Positions 23,801-35,148 are shown, counted from the stretch's first letter. The stretch: 64,000 nucleotides of DNA from Mactra quadrangularis (GCA_025267735.1 CM046301.1:55943872-56007871); one strand, 5' to 3'. The notes: generated from the sequence alone by a model not told the origin. Program-made: numbers and translations.

Positions 23801-26800
23801 AGGCAATTTGAGTGATTTTGAAATGTTTGTCATGACATTTTTCTAAATTGACCAGCCAAAATACTGATTACTTATCTTATTGTGGATCAATTTAGATGTG
23901 TCGAACTCTTGATATTTAAAGCTTTATTTATCTTCATTTATTGGTTGTTTTTTTTGTTTTCAGACAAGAAAGTGAAACTAGATGCCTCGGAAACCAAAGT
24001 ATTCAGATATCTATATGAATGAATACCAGTCCATTAGAGCATGCACTTCAGAAGGGCAATGCCATGAAAATCATTTGAAAAAGAAGACTGATTCGCTAGA
24101 AAAATAAATAAACATTTAATGGTTTAAATGCTGTCAATGTAGCTTAAGTTAAAATTAAAGATTAATTCTTAATTCTGCATTTAGCATATCATTTACTTCC
24201 TGGAACATTACATCTTATTAAATATAGATAAAGAACGGTATATTACTGCACAATTGTATTGTACATTAAACTCATTTTAATTTCTTTCAATAAAAGTTGA
24301 TTGCACCTTTCTTATTGGTTTTGTGTATCATGTACTTTCCATTGACATTATAGTTATTGACCTGTACGTCATAGCGTGGGAACGCGCTAAAAATAGCTTT
24401 TGAGTCATGAAAGTAGTTCCGGCGTGACGTCATTCATTCAAAACTGCAGTTTATACGAAAATAAAAGCACATTTTTTTAGGTCACGTGTTCACTTTTGAC
24501 CAATCGGATTTTGTTATTTCATTCAGGTTGTAATTATACAAGTATATTTTGGCTCATATCTCAGTAAATGTTCGCCCGAATTAAGTCAAATTTAGTTTTT
24601 AGACGGAAGTACATTATTTTACTTATTTTATTACATAGAACAAAAGATTTATCAAATAATAACAAAAACATCACAGTGTGAGAAAAAGTCAAAGTAACAA
24701 AATGAGGATTGCGTGAGTAATTGAATGTAGTAAGTGGTAATGGCATCCGGGTAATTTTGTGTGTGGTTCTCTAATGGCGAGTGTGGCCTAAATGGATGTT
24801 GAGAACCGATTGGCATCGCGTTCTCATAGATCTCACTTACTGATGGAAGTGATTATGACGTATTCCTGCCCTTTTGCGTACAACCCTTCCGCGTAGCTCA
24901 GTTAAGGGTTCGTTCAGCTCCAACACAACGGCGTACACGGTGGTTTTACAAGTATTTATCCCATACGTGTTATTTAACATTTAGCTAGAGATTTCGGCGG
25001 TATTCACATCAGCGTGATGTTATTGTCATGTGGTAATTCTGTTGTCGTTCTTGCTATGTGGGTTGGTGCGCCATCCATTTTAGCAACTCAATAGCTATTT
25101 TTCGCTGTTCTATCGTTAGCCGGACCATTTTGTGTTTTTTGGGTGATTGGGTAGTTATACTGTTCACAGCGACCTTGTGCAATTTTTATTCGAGCCACAC
25201 ACGATTTCCTCGTGCATTTAATGGATTTCCTCGGTTCAAGGTTCAACGCACCGGTTAGGTTACTATCGAAAAAGTGACTACGCAGTAATAATTGATATAT
25301 AGACAATAGCATATGTACAAAATTTCGTTAAAAATATTGGTTTATAAAAAAGCAATTGAAATATGCATACTTATGTACATATCACGAAACTCCCGTAACT
25401 CAAGCCTCGTATCCCCGGTGTTGTTTACGATTACCAAACTCCGGAACAGAACTTTTCTGATTAAGCCAGTTCAAGTTGGTTGGGACAGACGAAATCGTTA
25501 AATGTCTGCTGTGTCAACGTTACCAGAGAAAGTATTTGGTCACCGTGAAGTTAATAAAACTTAGACAATTAAGCCTAACAAGAAATTTATTTAGAACAGA
25601 CAATCGGCAACGAAATAAGAGACAAACATTTTATGCCAAAGTCTAGTTAGGGAATATCTGCATTTCTAAATTCAAAATAGATTACCTGAAAGAATTTACA
25701 CTATATAGTCATTTATCTACCGTTCCTTTCATATAAAGGCCAGTTATAAAAGTCTTGTCGTATGTGAAAAAATATTTACTATAACCTGACACAAATTAAT
25801 TAGATTTAACAATTAAATATCCAATATTCAATTAGGAAAGTTTGGCGGTGTATTACTTCATTTACAACGCTTACGAAAACATCACCGATTGCTTTTGAAT
25901 TTCAAAATATTACAAACACGGAGAAACGCATTTTCATTTATTGTGAGCTTTTTTTTTGCTATTTTTAGCCGATATTAAGGGGTTTCTCCCACGTTGTCAT
26001 GGTGTCATAGAAAAGTTTGCATTTGTCTAATAGAATGAGATTTTATAAATAGATTTGGGTATTCCGAAAGTCAGCTTAGACAGCTACGCCGAAAAGGACT
26101 ACATTGAATAACATCTATATAATAATATAATGTTGTTGAAATTTAGAGAAGTAACTACTTGCAAACCGATACCCCTGACTATCTTTTGGTCGAAATATTG
26201 CATCTTGCTGCGCCATACTAAATTTGAAATGCAAACAGCGCAGACCTTTCTTCCAAAAAACTACGTTTATTTCTCTATTTTTATAGTGTATTAGGTGGAG
26301 TTGGGACCGCCCCATGTTTTCTTTAGTTATATTATGTCCCACTTAATTTTCACTGAGGTCAAATTCATTAAGTGAAAACTATAATGAGACAGTAATTGGA
26401 ACGACTTTATTTACGATGTCTCCACATCGATTTTTTTAAGATACATGTTTCTTACCAGACAGAAATTTGATATCCACATATTCATTTACGTCTTATTACG
26501 CCGCCTGGCTAGCTCAGTTGGTAGCACGCAAGTCTACTGTTCGAGGGGTCGTGGGTTCGATTCACGGGCGGGACATACTTTCGTGGAGCTTGGTCATGAA
26601 ATTATTTCTACGGCCATTTTCCCTCCTACCAATGATTTTTAATTGTGTAGGGCATTTGTCAGTCACTGACGAAAGTATGTGCTTAGTAGTTGGTTAACAG
26701 CTTAATCCAGAGATTTAGCCTTTTCAGGAGGAGTGAGTAGGTTGACTGACCGCCGTTATATGACCATTGTGTTGCTACGGTGTTAAACTCAACAAAAACA

Positions 26801-29800
26801 AACAAACAAACGTCTTATTATGCCATTGTGTTGACATAAGACGTATGATAAATATCAAACTTAAATTGCTTAAAGCATTCTTAATAAGCAAAAAAGGAGA
26901 AAAAATGTTTAACCGCCATGTTTCTCGTAGGAGTCCCATCAGTTTGCACATTATATTAGTCTTACCTTGAACATGCCACTAACTCAGTTCTCTTTCCGAT
27001 GATGTTAGCTTTTGCACATACCTTTAATAATTATAAAAATTAACAAGTATTAGCATTTCCAAAAACGCTTGAAATATCCTATCAGTTGTGTGAGACATCT
27101 TCTCAATCAATGTATATTTATTCGGCAACATGGAGGAGATTATAAACAGAAAATAAATATTATTTTCCGGTAAACCAGTCTACTCAAATTAATTAGCTAT
27201 TGGCGTGAATTGTCCGATATCATGGATATGTGAAAACCGATATGATCGATATGTATTGTTAAACTCGCCAGAAAGAGGTGATAATAAGAATGCTTTTTTT
27301 CAATAAAGTGCAGTTTTAAAAGAAATCATAGATACACTTAAGAAAATATTCTCTTCAATAAATTTTATATTAAAATTAGTTTTGCAATATGGTGTGCCTT
27401 CAAACTGGAAACTGCGTTCAAATATTGAGGATGGTATTTTCCAGTTATACATACATGTGTACAGGTAACCTGACAAAAACATGGCGGTCGAGGAGTCCAT
27501 TTACTTGGACTTTTTGTTGTCCATTTTAATCGTGCGATCTTAAATGAATCGTTTTGATTGGCTAAAGTCAACCAGTGTCTACGACAAAATGTATTCAAAT
27601 CGTTATAATTGTATATGTCGCCGTCTAGGAATGGCGACAACAATATGGATGCAATGTACAAATGCCGAAATGTAACATAAATTGTTGGTATGTCATATCT
27701 TACTGAAAGTGTTAGCGGCAAAACAATGTCCCTCGACAATCACATACGGAACGACTCGTTCGTCCGCAACATTTTCAAGATAGCTGCTAACAAAGAGTGT
27801 GAAGAGTTTTCACTTACATTGGGAATTGTCGTAAGATGAGTCAAGTAATGTTCACGAGTGAGTTGATCCAATAATTCTCTTACTTGATGGAATTGACTGA
27901 TTAGGCATAAATAAAACAGTCCCTCCTGCCTCTGAGTTGACGATCATAATTATTTTTTTCAAATAATGCATGATTAGTATTAGTGATCCCAAGATTATTG
28001 CATAGCATAGACGGAAATTTCCATTAGTTCGACTATTAGTGGCTTAAGGTATATAAGGCTATATTTGAGCAGTGTACAGTGTATAGACTTAAACAACCAT
28101 TTGGACTGTCTATTATTTTCTTACGACATAATTTTATGTATAAAGCATACTGAAAGATCAATGACGTATGTTTTCAAATTAATAGACAATTGCTAACTAT
28201 TTTGACACATTGTAGGGTACTTACATCTTTTGCTCGGCAACCACCATTGTAAACAACTGTTAGTTGTTCTGTAATCAGCTCTTCCATGTAACAATCCTGT
28301 TTAAATAAAACAATAAACTGACCACATACTAGCTACATATAGACAGGATGCAGAAACCTTGCGGTAAAATAGTTGATATTGATGTAACTTTCGTGTTTAA
28401 CTTTCAAGATATATATTTTCCGTGTTGAGCGAATGAAAACATCCATTGACAGTCATTGATGCTACATGTAATAAATGCTCTGGTGAAACTGAAGACTGCT
28501 GGACAATACAAACATATTTTACTGTGTAACGTGTAGCGTATTTCCGTAATGTCGTCAGACAGACCTAACCGGTTAATTTGTCAAGCGGGGCGTATGAAGG
28601 CGCATGAGGCTTGAATGGACAAACGAGACTAAGGTGTCTCTGTACTTTCTAGTTTCTTGTGCACTCAAAGTACACTGTCTTGCAATTATAGTGTTGTTGA
28701 TGGTTTGGATCAATTAGGCGATTCTATTAAGCGTATACTGTTAAACTATGCAGAATTCAAGGAAAATGCGAGTTAAAGACAGAATATAATATTGAAATCT
28801 GTTGTTTGTTGTTGTTTTTTGGTTTTTTTTTGGGGGGTGGCTTACTTTCAATTCTTATCTAAAATTTGACAATGAATGAACAACAATTACTCTTTTTTCA
28901 TCTTTAGTAATGTTGACATATGTAAGAGTATGGTGGCATAATTCTGTCACCCGACAACAGCATAACTAACATGTTAACAAGCTTATTCTGAGGTTAACTT
29001 GATACTTCACTAGATTATCAATTAACAGACAAATTTAACATGCGGTAAACTGGGTACGGAACAAGTTAATTACTTATCTTTTAGCGGTTTAGATAAGTGG
29101 TAAAATATTAACGTGTTACGTATCTAGTTTACCACTTAAAACGTGTTAGTTATTTGGTTATCCGATGGCAGAAATATGCCACCATAGTTAAATATCTTCT
29201 ACGCTCTTAACATTATAACATATCCGAATATCAAATTGACAATTGATTAAGTTACAATTAAAATGAATTAAGTAAAAATGTGAGAAAATTCCTTTGTTTA
29301 TGTTCGTGACTCTAACTTATGGTCGGTTCAAGTGTGTATCTTATGCCTCAGTCCCATAAAATCGTGGCTTGTTTCGGACCCGTGCGTGCAGATAGTCGTA
29401 AGCCGTGGGAAGCCTTTCGTATCAAGGTGATGGTACGCAAATGATACAAAACAACACACCCGTACGGAGCCGTAAGGTATGCATGTTTAATCCATACTCG
29501 GCTACGATTTTGTTCACAGTTTGACTCTGAAACTGATACGTGTATCCTGAGCTCATCTCACGGACCCTGGTAAAAACGTAACAGTCCATACGGGTACGCA
29601 AGGGTTCGTAGGGGTCCTTGCGGAACTTGATTGCACGGCGCCCGTACGGTGCCCTCACGTCTATTTTTTATGTTTATGGGACTGTAGCTTTACAAGAGCC
29701 TGTAGTTGTCTGATTGTTTGATTTGTTACATAGCAAACCCGTTTTGACAGGTAAACATTTTCCTTGATAGTTGTGTTTTAATGTTGTTCTTTTTATTTTC

Positions 29801-32410
29801 AAATTACGAAACAAACTCTTATAACTATAGGTTAATCACCCTCGAGTCTACTTTCACTCCCCTAGTACTCTGCCCTGAGGATATAAATGTAGCTGTAACG
29901 CAGGGTCGATTTGGGATCTGACTGACACAAACGCGAAACTGGCTTTCCAACGATTACATGACCAACTTCGTGTTTGTTCTTTTGGTTTAAAAGTGCTGTA
30001 AGTAGTGAGCAAGTGTCGAATATTAAGTTTACCTCAAGAGTGGCATCACACGAAACTAGGGTGTTGCAATCGGACAATGTTGAAGCCCTGTTACATGATC
30101 TACATCTCAAAATTTGTCCATTGGCTGCAAGAAAACAATTTGTGTCTAATATAGAAGTTTATGATGTTAATTGAATTTCTTCAATCATGTACATGCACTA
30201 CGTTTTCAGATTGATCCTGTCATCTCCATCAGGGGCGGATCCAGGATTATCTAGGGAGATCCGAACTTTTTCTAGGGGGGGGGGGGCAAACTTTCGAACC
30301 ACAACTTCATTATAAACATTTTGCAGAATAATGCATCATATTAATAAGAAAAACTACATAACCATTAAATCTATGTTAAGCACCGAGAAAATTTGCGTTT
30401 CATGCTACTTAAAAATGACTTACTGTCAAAAAATATACCAATGGAAAGGAGCATTTTGTAAATTCTAGGTGCTTCCGGACCCCCGCTATATCCGCTTATC
30501 TCTATAATGTAAACTTTTTGATTTCTTGCGCCAGTCAACAGATAGAAAGGATCGAAAAGCACATAAAACACATATAACAGTTACTTTTTCCGAAATTGTC
30601 TTCAGTAGACTTTAAATTGTGAATGCTCTTCATAAAATATTTTATTATCTCAGCAGCGTAACTTGAAATGTGATAGATTTCTAAAGTTCCGGCCCCAGGG
30701 AATTGTCATGTTACCTCCCTTTAATTTTCAAACATACCGTTTTTTATACATAATTATATACAAGGGGTACAACTGCGTTTAGTATACCATTTCATCTAGA
30801 TTTATTATTTTGTGATGCACAAAAAATACTGATTCCCTGGTGGCACTTTAACCGCACCATTAAATAGATTAAACATAACTCTTCCAGCTAGGAATGTTAA
30901 ACGTTTCAATGCGCAGACCATAAATATGATTATTATCAAAAACATAAAATACGGCACAAAAATCTCAACTCGGACAAGTTTGGATACCAATGAAATCGAC
31001 AGATCTAATAGAAAATCATTTCATTTTCATGTTTCAAAATAACCAAATAACCCCAATCAAAGACAAACATATCAGAAAAACTATATAATTGAATAAAAAT
31101 GTTATAAATAACTCTCCACCTTGACAGAAACACTTGCGAGTCAGAAAAAAGCGAAGTTGACAACTTTTATTTGGTGATCAGATATTGCAGCCGGTATCCT
31201 TAATTTATTCAAGAAACTTGTAAGAAACTTTCTGATTGGTTATTTTTGCCAAAGCAAATCGCCAAAACTTTCGAGTATTTAACTGGGTCACATTTGGATC
31301 ATTCCGAATTTTTCGCATTATTGTATTAGCCTCGTTTAAAAATAGGAATAAACCCCGTACGGTTTATCGAATAATAATTGTTTAACTAATTACATTATTA
31401 TGTTTGTGACGTATTAAGTAAAATGGTTGTAAGAAGAAATATTTCATAATTAAATCAGATAAAATATGTACAAATATTTTTGTTTCATGACAGGTGATAA
31501 TTGGCTCGAATTTTGGTTTTTGTATAACTACTGTTAGTAGCTAATAACACAATCTAAACAGAGTAATATAATGCTGACAAAGCATTACAATTTAAGCCAT
31601 TTTCATTCTGTTCAACGCTATCCAAACTTGTCCGAGTAGAGATTGTTGTACCCTTTTTGATATTTTTATAATAAATGATTTATTTTAATGGTCTGTGCTA
31701 TGAAACTTTAAACCTTCGTAGATTGAAGAGTTATAATTAATCTATATAATGGTGTGATTATAGTGCCATTAGGGAATCTGTTTTTGTGTGTTACATAATA
31801 AAAAATCTAAATGAAGTTGTCAACTAAACGCAGTTGTACCCCTTGTATATAAATTATGTATATAAAAGGTATGTTTGAAAATCATAGGGAGGTAATATGA
31901 CAATTCCTTGTGAATCCGGCCATTACTTTTTGTATTAGCCTAAATAAAAGAAATGCATCACACATCAAATAATGCTGTACCAATATCCTCTTAAAAGAAA
32001 TATTATTATTTGTTTTATAAATCATCGGAAATACTGATGGACATAATAGAAAGCAACAACTTGTTTCTGAGAAATTGCACGATTTAAACAGTTTCTTTTT
32101 TTTTTGATATATGAAAGTGCAGAATAAAAATTTATGAGATTGTATCACAGGTACTGAATGCTTTTTATTTATTACTTTTTCATGAAAAAGTAATATTAGA
32201 ATTATGTCCGGTACTTATCATACGTTTTATGTTACTTCGTCAAACAATGTTATCGAAGTTAGAATAAAATTTCGTTCATCAACTAAATTTAATCAATTAC
32301 AGAAAACAAGTGAAGCAGTTATGCACGTCTGTCGACTGTCAACCCAAAGAAGCGTTAAAGTTGAACATACCTGAACAAACAAGAATCACGAAGGCTATTA
32401 GAGTCTGCAT
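14822..32410 (-). CDS. Ly6-1: secreted two-domain Ly6/uPAR (three-finger) protein, eight exons
   Basis: Exons: E1 32371-32410, E2 30033-30124, E3 28225-28296, E4 26966-27021, E5 22549-22601, E6 16048-16157, E7 15536-15604, E8 14822-15020. Every junction is AG/GT and phases agree throughout (1,0,0,2,1,0,0). This gives 230 codons with no stop. E1 encodes a signal peptide beginning MQTLIAFVILVCS. Domain 1 begins LRCRSC and ends CCTYEDDCN; domain 2 begins TQCYSC and ends CCGYRACN. These are the CxxC start and CC(x4-5)CN end of the Ly6/uPAR fold. Ly6 proteins are usually secreted or GPI-anchored and act by protein binding; the partner is unknown. E8 ends with a GTATGT donor conserved in Ly6-2, so a further 3' exon probably exists but was not found. 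Reading through would add 16 non-conserved residues. E4 has a weak pyrimidine tract and is the least certain exon. It is divergent from SSP-B. Confidence 0.85.
16505..16650. mobile_element. Foldback MITE built of GGGTTGAGTTGTC units
   Basis: The left arm has two ACAACTCAACCCG units and the right arm has three inverted GGTTGAGTTGT units, all within 145 bp just upstream of E6 of Ly6-1. A remnant with two units (CGGGTTGAGTTGTCTACG) lies at about 47768-47805. Probably a small palindromic element; no target duplication was identified. Confidence 0.65.
16769..16860 (-). repeat. LINE-type 3' end with (TAA)n tail
   Basis: Read on the minus strand this gives GCGCTTTTGAACATATATTC, then AGAGCGCTATACAAATACGG, then (TAA)n. 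A GCGCTATA-type end with a simple-repeat tail is common at 3' ends of CR1/L2-like LINEs. It may be the 3' end of the LINE at 18317-21261, with the minisatellite lying in its 3' UTR, or a separate fragment. Confidence 0.5.
17060..18065. repeat. Minisatellite with alternating 174- and 190-bp units
   Basis: About six units share the core AAAATCCATGATTGCAAGGT, GCAAAGTCGGATTCCAATCC and AACATCCATCAG. One type carries GCCTAAATTGGTTAGATAAG and is about 174 bp. The other carries GCCGCGCGTCCCCC and is about 190 bp. They alternate from 17171 to 17897, giving a period near 364 bp, and a diverged unit ends the array near 18065. The overlapping minus-strand frames 17061-18074 cycle with the repeat and are not genes. 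The array lies in Ly6-1 intron 5, immediately downstream of the LINE. Confidence 0.8.
18317..21261 (-). pseudogene. Decayed CR1/L2-type LINE ORF2 (endonuclease plus reverse transcriptase)
   Basis: In order on the minus strand: an AP-endonuclease domain (SVCSMNVRSV, ALTETWL, RGGGVALIYKSS, ILIVGDLNFHLD, DIVITRDN), then reverse transcriptase blocks (LLDLSAAFDTIDH, YSVPQGSVLGP, HFYADDSQLYISF with the YADD catalytic motif) and the usual C-terminal PKLWNSLPDSVK segment. There is an in-frame TAA near 21029, a frameshift near 19615 and another near 18553. ORF1 and the 5' part are missing, so it is a dead, 5'-truncated copy. It lies in intron 5 of Ly6-1 in the same orientation as the gene. Clade assignment rests on motif style only. 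Confidence 0.88.
21722..21992 (+). mobile_element. tRNA-headed SINE, family 1
   Basis: Head CTAGCTCAGTTGGTAGCACG, a shortened B-box region (GGGTCGTGGGGCA), body GGCAGTTGTCAGTCACTGAC, and tail TGACCGCCGTTATATGACC to GCGTTAAACCCAAC. Part of the head is deleted around the B box. It lies in Ly6-1 intron 5, antisense to the gene. Confidence 0.85.
22775..22930. mobile_element. Palindromic hairpin element, copy 2 (intact)
   Basis: GGAATGAATGTATAGAAACT at the left is mirrored by AGTTTCTATACATTCATTCC at the right, with a central AAAGGCCGAAGGCCTTT. The arms are about 75 bp with a few mismatches. TTAA precedes it (22771-22774) and TTATAATTACAACC follows it, as in copy 1. It lies in intron 5 of Ly6-1 close to the E5 acceptor. 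This is the empty-site reference for the insertion at 4390-9250. Confidence 0.85.
22932..24538. mobile_element. Element bounded by TATAATTACAACC inverted repeats, copy 2 (1.6 kb)
   Basis: TATAATTACAACC at 22932-22944 and GGTTGTAATTATA at 24526-24538. Both ends match copy 1 at 9264-9927 (shared GCCAACCGTCGGCCATTTT-like left part and GTCACGTGTTCACTTTTGAC right part), while the middle is longer. It lies in Ly6-1 intron 4 and holds the possible exon pair at 23384-23975. Confidence 0.6.
23384..23975 (+). CDS. Possible 3' exon pair of an unrecognised gene or captured gene fragment
   Basis: A putative exon at 23384-23502 lies between TTTAATCAG and GTAAGT and stays open in one frame, with protein-like text such as GNLHVKTLDGWPSYYLYR. 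A second piece from 23964 follows TTTTTTGTTTTCAG and reads three codons to TGA at 23973-23975, in phase. AATAAA-like motifs follow near 24105. No upstream exon or start was found and I do not recognise the protein. It lies inside a transposon-like body, so it may be a captured fragment or chance. Confidence 0.25.
26499..26809 (+). mobile_element. tRNA-headed SINE, family 1, full length with target duplication
   Basis: Head CTAGCTCAGTTGGTAGCACG and GGGTTCGATTCACGGGCGGG, body CATTTGTCAGTCACTGACGA, tail TTGACTGACCGCCGTTATAT, ending GTTAAACTCAACAAAAACAA. An 11-bp duplication ACGTCTTATTA flanks it (26488-26498 and 26810-26820). This is the best reference copy of family 1 here. It lies in intron 4 of Ly6-1, antisense. 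The head is not an independent tRNA gene. Confidence 0.92.
29349..29684. mobile_element. GC-richer MITE with CAGTCCCATAAA termini
   Basis: CAGTCCCATAAA at 29349-29360 and its exact reverse complement at 29673-29684 bound 336 bp that is much richer in GC and CpG than its surroundings. The minus frame 29422-29658 is an effect of this composition. No clear target duplication. It lies in intron 2 of Ly6-1. Confidence 0.65.
30228..30505 (+). repeat. Dispersed repeat with GGGGCGGATCCAGGA end and poly-G tract
   Basis: It starts CAGGGGCGGATCCAGGATTA, has a run of at least 12 G near 30275, contains TTTGCAGAATAATGCA and GTTAAGCACCGAGAAAA, and ends CTTCCGGACCCCCGCTATAT. A copy in the opposite orientation lies at 58545-58845. 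Both are intronic, in Ly6-1 intron 1 and Ly6-2. Confidence 0.7.
30690..31922. mobile_element. Inverted-repeat element with arms of about 300 bp
   Basis: The left arm (30690-30988) and right arm (31612-31922) are reverse complements with moderate divergence: GGAATTGTCATGTTACCTCC, ACAAGGGGTACAACTGCGTT and CTCGGACAAGTTTGGATA on the left are mirrored on the right. The central 620 bp is unique and AT-rich with no open frame. A diverged relative of the right arm lies at about 62150-62340 and 62770-62835. It lies in intron 1 of Ly6-1. Confidence 0.75.
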
Positions 32411-33654
32411 TTTTAACACTGGTTTAATTTACTCAAAACTTAATTAAGAACTCCTATCATGTTCCAACATACAGTACCCACCAAAATTTCTTAGACAAAG
32501 GAATTTTGAAAAATAAATGAGCATGCATATTGCTTCTCTGCTAGTAAGTTTACTACACGTGTACTTTAAAAAAGTAATTTATGTATCATATTTTAAATCA
32601 TTAGTTGATAAACTATCAATGCTGATTGCAGAATTTGCTCATATTATTCCTTAATTCCTTTCTTCGTGGATAAATATGAGTCAATTAATCTTTAAAACGG
32701 GATTTAGTCTACGGATTTTAAGAGGACCCCGTATGATCAATGACAAAGATAAGGATACTCTGACCTAAATGATCCACAATTTGTTCATATTATAAACTAA
32801 ATAGATAATAGCTAAAAGTAGGTTGAATCTTTAAGTCATTTTCAAAACGTGTCTACAGTAAAATATAGTATGTATTACGATGTAGTACATAAGTCCATAC
32901 CAAATTGATTCATTGCTTACTGCTTGGTCAAAATTTCAAAAACATCAAATAGAGGCTAGGCAGTACAGAACGATTCAAGCAAGAAGAAAACAGAACAGAT
33001 TTAAGTCAGTAACCCGGTTTGTTCAGTTTAGGTTTTTATCGTTTTTGGCACTAAGTTGGTGTAAATTTGTACCTATATGAACTTGTAAAACCCAGGTTAT
33101 GAAAAGAGAACTAGTGTTGTCGAATATGTAAATTGTTTTTCAAGAAATGTTCATGATACTAGCTTTTCTATTTCTTTTATTGACCACAGAAAGTTTAGAG
33201 ATGATTACGAATGGTAATTTTTATTTAGAATGAAATTTCTCCTCGGTGTTTAAAAGTATCATAGCAATCGGACATTGAGATCCGAAAAGCTTTATAGCAA
33301 CTGCACATTCTAGCTCCTGAAAGGAACTTTTCATAAATAAATAAAATGTAGATTGAGGCAACTTGAAAGTGTTTGTTCTATCATTTTTGTTTGTCTGGAT
33401 CATATTAGCAATATTCTGACAGTCGTAAAGTGCATGAAAGTAAACTTCTGGCGCCGCTTCCTTGGTCCATTTTCTTGCTTCTGACCGCTCTGAACATAGT
33501 ATTTCTTACAGAATGTCAATACTATGATAACTTATTAAAATCATTTGCATGCCAAATCTGCGAACGATGAAATACAAAAAAACATCAAATTACATGTAAC
33601 TTACACATTTTGTACCTTGACATGGGTATTCGTCTACTACGTTACTGGCTATTA
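31923..33654. other. Ly6-1 5' region, no other gene seen
   Basis: Holds the first exon of Ly6-1 (32371-32410) and AT-rich DNA upstream of it. I could not place a TATA box or transcription start with confidence. The promoters of Ly6-1 and SSP-B lie within the 6.8 kb between 32411 and 39188. Confidence 0.4.
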
Positions 33655-33765
33655 GCTTTATACAGAGATTTAGGATTTCCAGGAATTGTGCGTAGGTAAT
33701 CTGACCGACGTGGTATGACTTATATAGTTTGTATATGCTACGGCATTAAACCCAAGAAAAAAGAA
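33655..33765 (+). mobile_element. Family-1 SINE, 3' fragment
   Basis: Only the 3' third remains: a version of AGAGATTTAGGATTTCCAGG, then CTGACCGACGTGGTATGAC and GCTACGGCATTAAACCCAAG. Confidence 0.7.
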
Positions 33766-34934
33766 CAAACACTAAGACCGTCAATGGAAATTGCGATATC
33801 GATGTATCACCGATTCTTGACAGACGGTCCGATATCGATTCGCAATTTGGAATATATATACGATCTTGCATTTTATAAAGCTATTATGTTTTCCGTTAAG
33901 TATGAAAGGCAAGAAAATACAGTTTGTTTCATGTCTGAAACTACTTATCATCATGCATAACACCATTGAACATTATATATTATAAATTATATTCTAGCAG
34001 CTTTTCTTTCACCACCCTGGTTGACTTGATATATCGATATAATACCGATACTTGCCTTTCGATTTATCGATACAAAAATTTCGATCAATGACAACCCTAA
34101 CAAATTCTAACATTGGTATAAAGGTACATGTAATCTAGTGGGTTACTAACCTTGAACAAAAATTTCATTTTAGGGAAGTAATAACCAAACCAATTCTTTA
34201 ACTTCCAAGTTAATGAGATAAGCTCACCTAATTTCATAGCTAACACATCAAAGCGTCATTATCATTAACTTATATCTAGTAAGGTTCTAAAAGTCTTAAT
34301 TGTTCATCAATGCTGACGAGTTCCACAATTTATACACAGTATGACAACCTAAGATGAATTATATCAAGACTTTACTCCAACATCGCTTATTATAAAACTA
34401 ATCATTCTAGAAATTGCTCTTGTATAGTCTTCTTGGGTGATTATGATTACACAGTTAGCTATATTAAACTTTAATAACTGAACGGCGTTGTAGGATCTAT
34501 CAATTTCTTTAACATACACTCTTAGAACTCGACCGGGTTTGTCCAATAAAAGGGTCACAAAAATTGTCGAGTAATTACGACATATAATTAGTTCTAGTTC
34601 CTATCACAAGCTGTAGCTGAACGCAATCTTATTTTGTTTACTTGGTTCTTATAATTATCAATAAAATATCCATGGACGCCAATTATTAATCATATCATGA
34701 TGAATTATAACTCATATTTTGTTATTACTAGTAAATTGAACATGAAATAGTAATCAAATTTTGCTTATAGATCACTGGTGAGTTATATATAGATTATATT
34801 AAGCGATGTGGAGATACCTTCGTAGCATCGAAACAAATCTTGCCTATCATACGTCTATGTTGTCTATGATATACCAATTGCAATGTTATTATAACAAATG
34901 TATTAAAACAGATTAAAGGTTGCTTGGAAATAGA

Positions 34935-35148
34935 AATAACTTTTATGGCTATTTTCCCCTGTATTACTCTAAAATTTTAAATCATGTAGGACATTTGTCT
35001 GGCACTGATAAAAGTATGTTTCTTGTAACTTGTTTACAGCTAAATCCAGATATCTAGCAATTCCATAACAGTAAGTGGATTGACTGACCGCCGTGATATT
35101 ACCTATAAGCGCTTATAATGTGTCCCTACGACGTTAAACCCAACCCAA
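34935..35148 (+). mobile_element. Family-1 SINE lacking the tRNA head
   Basis: The body and 3' tail are present (ATGTAGGACATTTGTC, GATTGACTGACCGCCGTGAT, ACGACGTTAAACCCAACCC). The tRNA-like head is absent or unrecognisable. Confidence 0.75.

Noticed and set aside
27365..27739. 124-codon minus frame between E3 and E4 of Ly6-1
   Set aside because: Longest unexplained frame in the intron but no domain, no splice sites in phase with neighbours and ordinary composition for noise.
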